This document shows, one piece after another, positions 15,062 through 23,348 of a stretch of DNA of 26,349 bases. Positions within the stretch are counted from its first letter, which is position 1. Every line of letters begins with the position of its first letter. The notes below the pieces were generated by a model. It did not search any database, was not told where the DNA came from, and worked only from the letters and a program-made list of their open reading frames with translations. Location of the stretch: positions 1 to 26,349 of IMG/VR virus record IMGVR_UViG_3300046003_002526. The stretch is one strand, 5' to 3'. The position numbers and the translations under genes were made by a program. The DNA comes from a virus.

Positions 15062-15947
15062 CTGCTCCGTGTCCGCCACCACCCCACGAACCACCGCCTT
15101 GATTCTGTCTAGTATAACTAGGTGCAAAGTTATTCATCTCTAAGATGTCATCACGAATGTTTTGATTACGCTTTTCGATGTTTAGCACACGGGTGAAGCT
15201 GTTAGTGATAGCTGCTGTGTAATAGGCAAACGGATTGTCTGATTTACTTTCGTCAAACTGTAGGCCAATTTGACTTAGTTGTAATAATGCCTGACTGCGC
15301 ATTTCGTCATTGTAGGTGTACCCACGCCAGTTACTACGAGTAGCATAACGTTCACATAGCTTAACAAACATATGAGCTAACTTAGCAGTCATCTGACCGT
15401 GATCTCTACTGAATTTACCAGTTTCTAAATCGCCCTTCCAGTGACTCTTGCCTACTATAACAGGAGTTAATTCTTCAGTTACTGAATAATGAAAGAATGG
15501 GGGAAAGTTTAGTTTAACGTACTTAGTAGCACCTTTGACCTTAACTGCCGGTTCATCATATTCAGTTTCAAATAAATCCTCATCGTAAGCTTCTTGAGCT
15601 TTGGCATCGGATTTTTTCTGTTTAACTTCGTCGATAGGTATATGTTCCCATGTCATGACACGGAATACAATATCAGTTACTGGAATATTTTCCACAGGAA
15701 TTGCAAATTCGTCTAATTTGCGTTTGTTACCTAATAAAAGCTCGGCTTCTTGTGCTTCTTTAGCTAACCTAGTTGCACGTGTTGCTCTTGCTTCTGCTAC
15801 GGATTTTTTGTTTATTGCACTAACATTTGATACAATAGCATCGTATACGGTTACTTCTTTATTAATGAAGCTACAATATGCTAATTTACTTTTTGCTATT
15901 TCTTTTAATATGTCTTTGTTGTTGAGATAATTAATTTTACGAGCCAC
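15054..15947 (-). CDS. 55: Late sigma factor, gp55-like, with long N-terminal extension
   Basis: 297 aa. The C-terminal part (about 200-262) has the sigma region-2 pattern of T4-like late sigma factors: YATRSNWRGYTYNDEM, LQLSQIGLQFDESKSDNPFAY, and FTRVLNIEKRNQ. This region would bind host RNA polymerase and recognise the TATAAATA-type boxes present in this window. T4 gp55 is only 185 aa; here about 200 residues precede the sigma block, including an Ala/Arg/Glu helix (50-75) and an acidic patch. The last 15 residues are Gly-rich (GGGSWGGGG), and I cannot see the hydrophobic clamp-binding tail of T4 gp55. The start is GTG with AAGGA ten bases upstream; an extended -10 promoter precedes it. The next gene overlaps by 8 bp. 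Confidence 0.85.
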   Translation of the reverse strand: MARKINYLNNKDILKEIAKSKLAYCSFINKEVTVYDAIVSNVSAINKKSVAEARATRATRLAKEAQEAELLLGNKRKLDEFAIPVENIPVTDIVFRVMTWEHIPIDEVKQKKSDAKAQEAYDEDLFETEYDEPAVKVKGATKYVKLNFPPFFHYSVTEELTPVIVGKSHWKGDLETGKFSRDHGQMTAKLAHMFVKLCERYATRSNWRGYTYNDEMRSQALLQLSQIGLQFDESKSDNPFAYYTAAITNSFTRVLNIEKRNQNIRDDILEMNNFAPSYTRQNQGGGSWGGGGHGADE

Positions 15948-15968
15948 AGTGTTTGGTTCCTTTTAATT

Positions 15969-15998
15969 AGTATAACATAATAGCATTGCACTATACAA
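15969..15998 (-). promoter_or_regulatory. Sigma70-like extended -10 promoter of gp55
   Basis: On the minus strand TTGTAT (15998-15993), an 18-base spacer, and TGT-TATACT (-10 at 15974-15969, with the extended TGN). The predicted start is about 15 bases before the GTG and leaves room for the AAGGA. It is compatible with host polymerase acting before the late sigma exists. Confidence 0.6.
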
Positions 15999-16041
15999 CC
16001 TATTTATGCGGACAATCTTTAACTGCTACTATTTCTCCGGT

Positions 16042-16059
16042 AATAAATACACTATAACA
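16042..16059 (+). promoter_or_regulatory. Late promoter of the baseplate module
   Basis: AATAAATACACTATAACA. It is identical at 17 of 18 positions to the sequence before gp6 (23321-23338) and shares AATAAATACACTAT-type core with the portal promoter (TATAAATACACTAT). Only the first T of TATAAATA is changed to A. It lies 31 bp before the tube-cap ATG at 16073, with AGAGG between. Confidence 0.65.
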
Positions 16060-16072
16060 CAGAGGTTTTATT

Positions 16073-17311
16073 ATGGCTCTAAATCCTACAGACGCACCCG
16101 TATACGACAATAGAGGCGGATATGTACCAGGTCAAGTCGAATCCACTAATGGTGGATACGATCCTTATGCTCCACAAAACTACACTGGCGCTTATGCTCC
16201 AAGTTTTGCCGGTGGGTATAATGGCGAACAAGTATTAAGCAGTGGTGGCGGATATAATCCCAGTAACCCAAGCGCATACTTAACTGGTACAGATTCAATT
16301 GGCGGCCAAGCTGCAGTATCTGAGAATTACAATCAGGGCGCAGATTTTAGAGGCGGTTTCTACGGAGATCAAGTTGAGGAAAGCGGCGGCGGGCATGATC
16401 CATCAAAAGATGTCAACTCCTATGAATCAGAAGCCGCAAGACGAAGCCTATTACCAGATAATGCCGCTGCGGCCGCAACAAAAAGTGATCCTTCAATAGC
16501 CATACAAGATACAAATGCTAGTTCTAGCGGTGCCGCATCGGATGATGACTGGCGAGTACGCATAAGTTTAGCAGACAAAGCAACTATCTTTTACAAAGCA
16601 AGTGGCGCAAGTCCTAATAATCTTATGGCTCCGTTAAGAGAAACTAACGGAGTTATATTTCCGTATACACCGACTATAACAGTATCGCATGTAGCTAATT
16701 ACAGTCCAACTACTCCAGTACACAGTAATTATTCACAACAATTTTACACCAACAGTGAAGTAAGTGACATTACTATCGGTGGAGAATTTACTGTACAAGG
16801 CATCGATGAAGGAAAATATTTACTAGCGGCTATCTACTTTTTTAGATCAGCTACTAAAATGTTCTTTGGTAGTGGAGCAAATGCAGGTAATCCACCGCCA
16901 ATTGTATTCTTGGATGGATACGGTAGTCACTATTTCCCACATGTGCCTTGTGTGATAACTAACTTTACACACACTATGCCAAACGAAGTTGATTATATAC
17001 AAATTCCAGTAACAACAACTACATTAACAGAGTCAACTGTTACTCCTTCGACTCCTATGAGTGTAGTGAATCAACTTGATAATCAAGGCATGCAATTTGC
17101 ACCACAGTGGGGTAGTAAAAAAGCCACTGCTGAATCGACTGTATCATCTTACAAGACAGTAACATCGTCGACAAGGGTGCCAGCAGTAAGTACGATATCA
17201 ATTACATTGAAACCAATATACAGTCGTAAAAATCTGCACGATAACTTTAATCTTGATGCATTTGCCGCAGGCAGACTAATACAAACTGCTACTACAGGAG
17301 GATTCCTATAA
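16073..17311 (+). CDS. Baseplate tail-tube cap/initiator, gp48/gp54-type
   Basis: 412 aa. From about residue 157 the sequence follows a pattern widespread in T4-like phages: DDWRVRISLAD, FPYTPTITVSHVANYSPT, a YLLAAIYFFRSATKMFFG helix, PPPIVFLDGYGSHYF, and PCVITNFTHTMPNEVDYI. These belong to the tail-tube-like fold of the proteins that cap the hub and start tube polymerisation (gp48 and gp54 in T4); I cannot say which of the two. The first 150 residues are unusual, with low-complexity Gly/Tyr/Ser/Asn and three copies of a 17-residue motif (15-31, 47-63, 94-110). ATG start with AGAGG ahead. Its stop shares one base with the gp53 start (TAATG). Confidence 0.75.
   Translation: MALNPTDAPVYDNRGGYVPGQVESTNGGYDPYAPQNYTGAYAPSFAGGYNGEQVLSSGGGYNPSNPSAYLTGTDSIGGQAAVSENYNQGADFRGGFYGDQVEESGGGHDPSKDVNSYESEAARRSLLPDNAAAAATKSDPSIAIQDTNASSSGAASDDDWRVRISLADKATIFYKASGASPNNLMAPLRETNGVIFPYTPTITVSHVANYSPTTPVHSNYSQQFYTNSEVSDITIGGEFTVQGIDEGKYLLAAIYFFRSATKMFFGSGANAGNPPPIVFLDGYGSHYFPHVPCVITNFTHTMPNEVDYIQIPVTTTTLTESTVTPSTPMSVVNQLDNQGMQFAPQWGSKKATAESTVSSYKTVTSSTRVPAVSTISITLKPIYSRKNLHDNFNLDAFAAGRLIQTATTGGFL
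16115..16402 (+). repeat. Three copies of a 17-residue Gly/Tyr motif
   Basis: The encoded copies are GGYVPGQVESTNGGYDP, GGYNGEQVLSSGGGYNP and GGFYGDQVEESGGGHDP, at residues 15-31, 47-63 and 94-110 of the tube-cap protein. The consensus is GG-aromatic-xxx-QV-xxxx-GG-(Y/H)-(D/N)-P. Spacing between copies is irregular, so these are separate motif units rather than a strict tandem array. Confidence 0.9.
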
Positions 17312-17616
17312 TGTCAGCGGTTACCTATAGTCAAACAAGTCCATATAGCAAAACAGACTCGTATGGATTCTTTTTAGATGTCACAACATTTAGAGATATA
17401 CCGGCATTGGCTGCCGATGTAGTATATAGAATTGCTGCAACCTACAAATATCGTCCAGACTTGCTGGCATATGACCTGTATGGTGACAGTGCCTTGTGGT
17501 GGGTGTTTGCTATGCGCAATCCAAACACAATACAGGACCCGGTATTTGATTTCCTGCCAGGTACAACAATATTCATTCCTAAAAAAGAAACAATCATTGC
17601 GGCATTAGGATTATAG
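17311..17616 (+). CDS. 53: Baseplate wedge protein gp53-like (short form)
   Basis: 101 aa against 196 in T4. The sequence carries the gp53 family core: YRPDLLAYDLYGDSALWWVF, followed by NPNTIQDP and an LPGTTIFIP end resembling a LysM fold. gp53 clamps wedge proteins together and helps join neighbouring wedges around the hub. Reduction to the core domain is common in aquatic T4-like phages as far as I recall. It begins by sharing the A of the previous stop codon and ends 3 bp before the next ATG, so it is translationally coupled in the baseplate operon. Confidence 0.9.
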   Translation: MSAVTYSQTSPYSKTDSYGFFLDVTTFRDIPALAADVVYRIAATYKYRPDLLAYDLYGDSALWWVFAMRNPNTIQDPVFDFLPGTTIFIPKKETIIAALGL

Positions 17617-17619
17617 TAA

Positions 17620-20600
17620 ATGGCACTTACAAAAGCTGAAATAGCTCAGCAAGCTCAACTTAAATTAGTAAATGATTTGTCTGCTGGCACTATAACGCAA
17701 GCACAATTTCAAGCCGGAATCGCAAAAATAAATGCACAATTGTTAAAAGAACAAGCTCCGACACAAGATACAGTAACAAATAAATTAGCATCTACACCAC
17801 CTGCGCCTGCAGGATCAGCAGCGCAGATTAATCAGCAATACACACAATATCAAGTCAAACTAGCAAATGATCTAAAAAGCGGGAAGATAACGCAGACACA
17901 ATTTCAGAACGAATTCGAAAAACTAAGGGCACAACAAAATGCAGCACTATCAAGAGTGCCCGCAGTTTCAAAAACTGAAGATGCAAGAATAGCAAATACG
18001 TCACCGGCAACCGTTGCTGATGCTACTACATCAACTGCATCAGAAGTTACAAGTGGTGAATCAACAAAAGCAACTACAGCAAATAATAAAAAGAAAAAAG
18101 CTCCTATACCTAATCCGTTACTAGCCTACCCGTCTTATACCTACGGAATAAGTTTAGCATTACTAACAGTTAAAGAATATAATGATATTGTTAGCGATGT
18201 TAAAAATTACCAATCAAATCGCGTTATCATAGCCAGTGCAGGCAGATATAACATCGACGAAGGTGCATCAATGTTTAAACGTGCACCATTCTTTGCTGAA
18301 GATTTTTACTTTGACAATCTTAATATGACTACGGTAATTGGCCTTAACGATCGTTCACGTTCAACTAATGCAATTAATTTTACATTTACTATTATTGAAC
18401 CATACGGGGTTACCTTATTAAATCGAATTCTTGACCTTAGTGCTGATATTGGTTCGTTGAACTATATAGCACAGCCATATCTATTACAGATTGATTTCTT
18501 TGGCATGAACGACGCTGGTGAGATTGTTGGGATTATCCCCGATCAAACAAAACGTATACCTATTCGTATTTTAAAAATGGATATAAAAGCATCTGCAAAA
18601 GGTGCAGAATATCAAATGGAAGCATGCCCATATAGTCATTCAGCCTATGATCTATCAACAGTTACTACGCCAGCAAACTTTGAAATAACAGCTGGCACGC
18701 TTGAAAGTTTCTTACAAAGCACTGTCGAGGAAACAGCATTTGCTGACGCAAAAAAAGAACGCGAAGGATTAATTGGCAAAAACGGTCAATTTCAACAGGG
18801 TGCCAACGGACTTCTAACAGTCAGGGGAGGAACAGGCGAAGTTGTTCCGTTAACTGCTATAGGAAATGCAAGTGCAGAATCTACTAATTCTATTAGAGGC
18901 AAAGATGCATTCTATAAAGTAAAATCATATGGTGGCGCTATTAGTGCATATTATGCAGATCTCGCCGCTAGAGAAAAAACAACAGTTGCTGACAAATACT
19001 ACTTTAAAGTTCACCCAGACATTATTAAAGATGGTGGCACTCAATTTAATCTTAACATTGAAACATTAAGTACAGCACAAACACCCATGGCCAGCGAAGA
19101 AAACGGAATGTCTATTAGGGGCACTCCTGGAAATTTGGATCATGGTATGCGGGTATTTGCAATTAATACAGGTACAAGTATAGATCAAGTTATTGCCTTT
19201 GCAATGCGTCATACCAAGTACTTACAAGGACAAGTACAACCAGTTTCAAAATTTAAAGACGATGCAGAATATAAAAAATATCTTGAATCACAGGCCGATG
19301 AGCCGCTGAAATGGTATAAGGTTGTGCCGACCATAAAGTTAGGTGAATATAATATAACACAAGAAACATGGGCTCGTGAAATTACCTATCATATACTTCC
19401 GTATACAGTATACAATACAAAAACACGTGAAGGACCGCAGGGAACGTGGACTGAACCGTGTAAACTACATAACTATTGGTACACTGGAAAAAACAATGAT
19501 GTACTTGATTTTAATGTTGAATTTAATGCACTGTATTATACTGCCGTTACGGCATATAGAGAAAACTTATCTAAGACACAGAATCTATTAATAGATGAAA
19601 CTACTAATGCAAAAATTACGCCGGAGTCGAGAGATGCTAATGCAGTAATGCCTCAGGGCAAGAAAAAGATTGTACTAAATTCACAACAACAATCAACAGG
19701 CGGCGCTGTAACAGTTGAAGCAATTGCACTAGCTGATATAGAAGCATCATTGTATACAACAGCCGGTGGCGATATGCTTCAGGCAAAATTAAAAATAATT
19801 GGCGACCCACAGTATATTAAACAAGATGATGTTTTTTATCCACCAGAAATGACTGTATTGTCGGATCAAGTTGATGGAACAGGAATAGAACCTCGATTAA
19901 TTGCCAATGGTAGTCTACGTATGGACCAAGGTGAAATCTATGTACAGATAACAGTTAAAAGTCCAAGCGATATAGATGAAGCAACCGGGTTGATGAAGTT
20001 TGATTCTAAATATTCAACGAGTTTATTTTCAGGAATGTATCGCATATTAACTGTTGAAAGCACATTCACCGGCGGAAAATTTGAACAAACATTGGATGTG
20101 GTACGCTTACCTCGACAAACATCACTTGAACCAAAATATCCCTCAAAAACTGCTAATAAAGAACGTGAAGTTGAAGCAGTAACTCCGGCACCAACCGATG
20201 TAGCCGCGGCTAATGTTGCATCTACTGCAACAACAACCGGTGATGATAAAGCACCGGGTAGTGCACCAGTCGAAGATACTACACCACCAGTGCAAACTGC
20301 TGAAGAAAAGGCGTTAGCCAAAGTTGACGCAACTGCACCAGAGACTGCAATAACTACACAAACAGAACCAGTAGCAATACCGAGCCCAGTTCCACCAAGT
20401 GCAGAGAAATTAGCATTAAAAGCTACATCAGATCAAGCCAGAGCCGCAAGAGATCAGGCACAATCTGCAGCAAATGCTGCGTTAGATGCAGTTGCGCAAA
20501 TTGAATCTAGAATTGAGACTATACGTGCTAACCTTGATAGATATCCCGACAGAGTAGCACGGGGAGTATTAACACAAGCCGAAGCTGACCCATTAATTGC

Positions 20601-20739
20601 TAATAATCAACAATCCTTGGCTCTAGCACAGAATCAGTTAGCAACTGCACAAGCTAAGTATGCACCTTTAGATGCAGCCAATAAAGCCGCACAAACTGCA
20701 TACGTTAACGCATTAGATGCATATACAAGAGCGGCTTAA
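17620..20739 (+). CDS. Large baseplate hub-like structural protein (possible gp27 counterpart)
   Basis: 1039 aa. Residues 12-41 and 76-105 are two copies of a short SHOCT-like helical motif (KLVNDLSAGTITQAQF and KLANDLKSGKITQTQF). After a Thr/Ala/Lys linker, the core from about 165 has blocks familiar from T4-like structural proteins: NRVIIASAGRYN, DFYFDNLNMTTVIG, FTFTIIEPYGVTLLNRIL, YLLQIDFFGM and KRIPIRILKMDIKASAKGAEYQ. The beta-rich pattern and position directly before gp5 suggest the hub protein onto which the spike docks (gp27 in T4, 391 aa), but I have not shown homology. From about 860 the protein is Pro/Thr/Ala-rich, and from 927 Ala-rich coiled coil. ATG start with AGGA in the gp53 end. 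Confidence 0.65.
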   Translation: MALTKAEIAQQAQLKLVNDLSAGTITQAQFQAGIAKINAQLLKEQAPTQDTVTNKLASTPPAPAGSAAQINQQYTQYQVKLANDLKSGKITQTQFQNEFEKLRAQQNAALSRVPAVSKTEDARIANTSPATVADATTSTASEVTSGESTKATTANNKKKKAPIPNPLLAYPSYTYGISLALLTVKEYNDIVSDVKNYQSNRVIIASAGRYNIDEGASMFKRAPFFAEDFYFDNLNMTTVIGLNDRSRSTNAINFTFTIIEPYGVTLLNRILDLSADIGSLNYIAQPYLLQIDFFGMNDAGEIVGIIPDQTKRIPIRILKMDIKASAKGAEYQMEACPYSHSAYDLSTVTTPANFEITAGTLESFLQSTVEETAFADAKKEREGLIGKNGQFQQGANGLLTVRGGTGEVVPLTAIGNASAESTNSIRGKDAFYKVKSYGGAISAYYADLAAREKTTVADKYYFKVHPDIIKDGGTQFNLNIETLSTAQTPMASEENGMSIRGTPGNLDHGMRVFAINTGTSIDQVIAFAMRHTKYLQGQVQPVSKFKDDAEYKKYLESQADEPLKWYKVVPTIKLGEYNITQETWAREITYHILPYTVYNTKTREGPQGTWTEPCKLHNYWYTGKNNDVLDFNVEFNALYYTAVTAYRENLSKTQNLLIDETTNAKITPESRDANAVMPQGKKKIVLNSQQQSTGGAVTVEAIALADIEASLYTTAGGDMLQAKLKIIGDPQYIKQDDVFYPPEMTVLSDQVDGTGIEPRLIANGSLRMDQGEIYVQITVKSPSDIDEATGLMKFDSKYSTSLFSGMYRILTVESTFTGGKFEQTLDVVRLPRQTSLEPKYPSKTANKEREVEAVTPAPTDVAAANVASTATTTGDDKAPGSAPVEDTTPPVQTAEEKALAKVDATAPETAITTQTEPVAIPSPVPPSAEKLALKATSDQARAARDQAQSAANAALDAVAQIESRIETIRANLDRYPDRVARGVLTQAEADPLIANNQQSLALAQNQLATAQAKYAPLDAANKAAQTAYVNALDAYTRAA
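17662..17904 (+). repeat. Duplicated SHOCT-like helical motif
   Basis: Encodes residues 15-30 and 80-95 of the 1039-aa protein. The two 16-residue blocks are identical at 11 positions (K-L-x-N-D-L-x-x-G-x-I-T-Q-x-Q-F). The C-terminal coiled coil has a looser third version around GVLTQAEADPL. Confidence 0.75.
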
Positions 20740-20761
20740 TCAAAAATAAGGAAAGTAATAA

Positions 20762-22900
20762 ATGGCAATAGATCACAGAGTCGGTAGTAAAGTAGTTAAG
20801 CATCTGCGCAGAGAAGATGCTGCCGCCACTAGAGTTGACCCGCACCCATACATTGGTATTGTTAAAAACAATCTTGACCCAACACGTGCCGGCCGACTAC
20901 AAGTATGGGTTCCGGATTTAGGTGGCGACCCAGATGCACCATCAAATTGGCGCACAGTTAGCTATGCTAGTCCGTTTATGGGCACAACTGATATCGCATC
21001 AAAATATGCAAACAAACCCAATAGTGATAATAAATTTGTAAATGTTCCACATACCTACGGTATGTGGATGGTGCCACCTGACATCGGTGTTGAAGTAATC
21101 GTAATATTCATCGCAGGTGACCCGTTACGTGGATATTTTATTGCCTGTGTTAACTCGCATGTCAGTAGACACATGATGCCTGGTTTAGCCAGCAGTAATA
21201 AGATTGATACATCGGGCGCATCGGCAGATACTAAAAAATCATATCAAAATGGGATTACTGCTCCAGTAGCAGAGTATAACGAAAATGATCTTACAGCTAG
21301 ATCAAATCCAAACTTTATTGACAATCCTAAACCAATACATGAACAACAATATAGTATATTAAAAACACAAGGGTTAGATAGAGATACTGCTCGCGGCACA
21401 ATTACCAGTAGTAGCCAACGTGAGAGCCCCAGTAATGTTTTTGGTATTAGCACACCTGGCCGACCGTATGCAGATGATCCGGCTAATAATCGCGAAGCAT
21501 ATCTTGCCAAACAAAAAGCCGGAACCTTAACTGAAGACGATTATCGTTTTTCAACTCGTGTAGGCGGCCACACGTTTGTCATGGATGACGGTGCTGTAAC
21601 GGGTGAAAATCAATTAGTAAGATTGCGTACTGCTGGTGGTCATCAGATAATGATGAATGACACTGCGACTGACAATACTTTGTATATCTCGCATAGTGAT
21701 GGTACAAGCTGGGTCGAATTAACTAAAGACGGTGCGGTCAATATCTATACAAATAATGGGTTTAATGTAAGAAGTGAAGGGTCTATTAATTTACATTCAG
21801 ACAATAATATAAACCTTAATGCCGCTAATAAAATAAACATGAAATCAGGCAGTAAATTTCAAATTGACTGTGGTAGTTTTAACATGTTGTCTACTGGAGT
21901 AGTTACTGTTGGAGCGAACGGTACTATAGGACTACAAAGTGATTCACCTGTTAACATCGACGCCGCAAGTATATCAATGAAGGCAGCCGGAGATATTGCT
22001 CACACTGGTGAATTGATAAAACAAAACAGCGGCGGCGCACAGTCAGTTAATAAGCCAAAAGAAATACAAATTAATAATTTGTCGGATGTGGTACTTAATT
22101 CAACAGTTGGCTTATATACCAGCACCGGTAGTTTATCTTCGATAGTCACAGTTGCTCCTACGCACGAACCATATAGACGAAGTGCGCCATTGCCGTTTGC
22201 AGCGGCAGAATCAATTGGACAACAACCTGCTGAAACATATACAGGTAAGACTGATGCAACTAAAACAGCCGCCGGCATAGGAGTTAAAAATCCAGCCACC
22301 GAAGTTGATCTACGAAATCAACCTACCACTGACTGTTCAATTGGCGGTCTAACTTCTGCACAAATGACAGCGTACTATGCAGTTATAGGTAAAAGCGAAA
22401 GCGGATCTCCCGGACGTGGTGGACAAGCAAACGGTGAAAGCGGATATCGATGTATCAATAGTATCGGGTTCGTGGGGAAATATCAATTTGGATATCCTGC
22501 ATTACAGGATGCCAAACATGTTAAAATGTCCTGCGGTAGTAATGCACAGTTACGCAACCCAAATAACTGGATTGGCAAAGACGGCATTGATAGCTTAGAA
22601 AAATTCCTAAACAGTCCAGCCATACAAGAAGCTGAGATGTGTGCTTATACCAAACGCAACTACAAAACATTATGTAATATTGGTACTGTGACTAAAGATA
22701 CTCCTCTCGAAGATGTAGCGGGATTATTAGCAGTAAGTCACCTACTAGGCGCTGGCGGTGCTAAACAATGGCGCGGCGGTAGTGGTAAAACAGATGCTTT
22801 TGGTACTACCGGCGACAATTATTTTGCCAAAGGCAAATATGCTGTTGCAGTACTAGGACCAAAAATGGCCACACTAGATCAACCAATTAAATCCACATAA
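20762..22900 (+). CDS. 5: Baseplate central spike gp5-like with C-terminal muramidase-like domain
   Basis: 712 aa. Residues about 28-140 form the gp5/VgrG OB-fold (YIGIVKNNLDPTRAGRLQVWVPD, WRTVSYASPFMG). Residues about 290-420 carry the VgrG/gp5 pattern LRTAGGHQIMMNDT followed by repeats such as SINLHSDNNINLNAAN that build the trimeric beta-helix needle. In T4 gp5 (575 aa) the lysozyme lies between these two; here no such domain is evident there. Instead a peptidoglycan-hydrolase-like domain occupies about 520-705, with KSESG (candidate catalytic Glu546), GFVGKYQFGYPALQ and a helical end AGLLAVSHLLGAGGAKQW. It would attack the cell wall when the needle penetrates. AAGGA lies before the ATG; gp25 follows after 19 bp. 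Confidence 0.9.
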   Translation: MAIDHRVGSKVVKHLRREDAAATRVDPHPYIGIVKNNLDPTRAGRLQVWVPDLGGDPDAPSNWRTVSYASPFMGTTDIASKYANKPNSDNKFVNVPHTYGMWMVPPDIGVEVIVIFIAGDPLRGYFIACVNSHVSRHMMPGLASSNKIDTSGASADTKKSYQNGITAPVAEYNENDLTARSNPNFIDNPKPIHEQQYSILKTQGLDRDTARGTITSSSQRESPSNVFGISTPGRPYADDPANNREAYLAKQKAGTLTEDDYRFSTRVGGHTFVMDDGAVTGENQLVRLRTAGGHQIMMNDTATDNTLYISHSDGTSWVELTKDGAVNIYTNNGFNVRSEGSINLHSDNNINLNAANKINMKSGSKFQIDCGSFNMLSTGVVTVGANGTIGLQSDSPVNIDAASISMKAAGDIAHTGELIKQNSGGAQSVNKPKEIQINNLSDVVLNSTVGLYTSTGSLSSIVTVAPTHEPYRRSAPLPFAAAESIGQQPAETYTGKTDATKTAAGIGVKNPATEVDLRNQPTTDCSIGGLTSAQMTAYYAVIGKSESGSPGRGGQANGESGYRCINSIGFVGKYQFGYPALQDAKHVKMSCGSNAQLRNPNNWIGKDGIDSLEKFLNSPAIQEAEMCAYTKRNYKTLCNIGTVTKDTPLEDVAGLLAVSHLLGAGGAKQWRGGSGKTDAFGTTGDNYFAKGKYAVAVLGPKMATLDQPIKST

Positions 22901-22919
22901 CCCTAGGATAAATATTATT

Positions 22920-23297
22920 ATGGCTATTTTATATAAAGGTTTCTCAACAGTAGGCAGAAATAAAAAGTTTCGTCTAACTGACTTTGAGTTAATTAAACAA
23001 GATTTAATCAATCACTTTCAAATCCGCAAAGGTGAGAAGCTGATGAATCCTAATTTTGGCACTATTATATGGAACGTCTTATATGATCCGTTTACTCCTG
23101 AACTTAAAAGTGCTATCATAGCCGACATTAAAGCAATTGCTGCCTATGACCCACGTGTGTCGATCGATAATGTTATTGTTACTGAGTATGAAACAGGCAT
23201 TCAAATCGAACTTGAACTACGCTATCTACAGACAAATCAAACAAATCTAATGAATCTAAGATTCAACAATCAAAGCAGAACACTTACCGCAAACTAA
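22920..23297 (+). CDS. 25: Baseplate wedge protein gp25-like
   Basis: 125 aa, near T4 gp25 (132). gp25 is the conserved inner wedge protein, shared with type VI secretion (TssE) and R-type pyocins, which nucleates the sheath and contacts gp6 and gp53. Visible family blocks are DFELIKQDLINHFQIRKGEKLMNP, NFGTIIWNVLYDPFTP and the strand-rich C-terminal half DPRVSIDNVIVTEYETGIQIELELRY. The EPR-type core motif of the family is not seen as such. It starts with ATG after a TAGGA ribosome site with an AT-rich spacer, 19 bp downstream of gp5, and precedes gp6, the usual partner order. Confidence 0.95.
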   Translation: MAILYKGFSTVGRNKKFRLTDFELIKQDLINHFQIRKGEKLMNPNFGTIIWNVLYDPFTPELKSAIIADIKAIAAYDPRVSIDNVIVTEYETGIQIELELRYLQTNQTNLMNLRFNNQSRTLTAN

Positions 23298-23320
23298 TAA
23301 ACTACGTACTTTTTTCCTTA

Positions 23321-23338
23321 AATAAATACATTATAACA
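23321..23338 (+). promoter_or_regulatory. Late promoter of gp6
   Basis: AATAAATACATTATAACA, differing by one base from the promoter at 16042-16059. It lies in the 51-bp gap between gp25 and gp6, 10 bp before the gp6 ATG, with AGGA overlapping its end. A start about 6 bases past the box would still include the ribosome site. Confidence 0.6.
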
Positions 23339-23348
23339 GGAAATTAGT

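Noticed and set aside
15062-15127. Longer N-terminus for the radical SAM gene
   Set aside because: It would overlap gp55 by 74 bp and add 22 residues unrelated to the family; the ATG at 15061 has GGAG upstream and a normal coupling overlap.
16001-16008. CATAAATA on the minus strand as a late promoter for gp55
   Set aside because: One mismatch and no matching extension; the extended -10 promoter nearer the gene explains gp55 expression better. Not excluded.
22907-22914. GATAAATA as a late promoter for gp25
   Set aside because: Transcription would start at the ATG and exclude the TAGGA ribosome site, so it is better read as an AT-rich spacer inside the gp5-gp25 operon.
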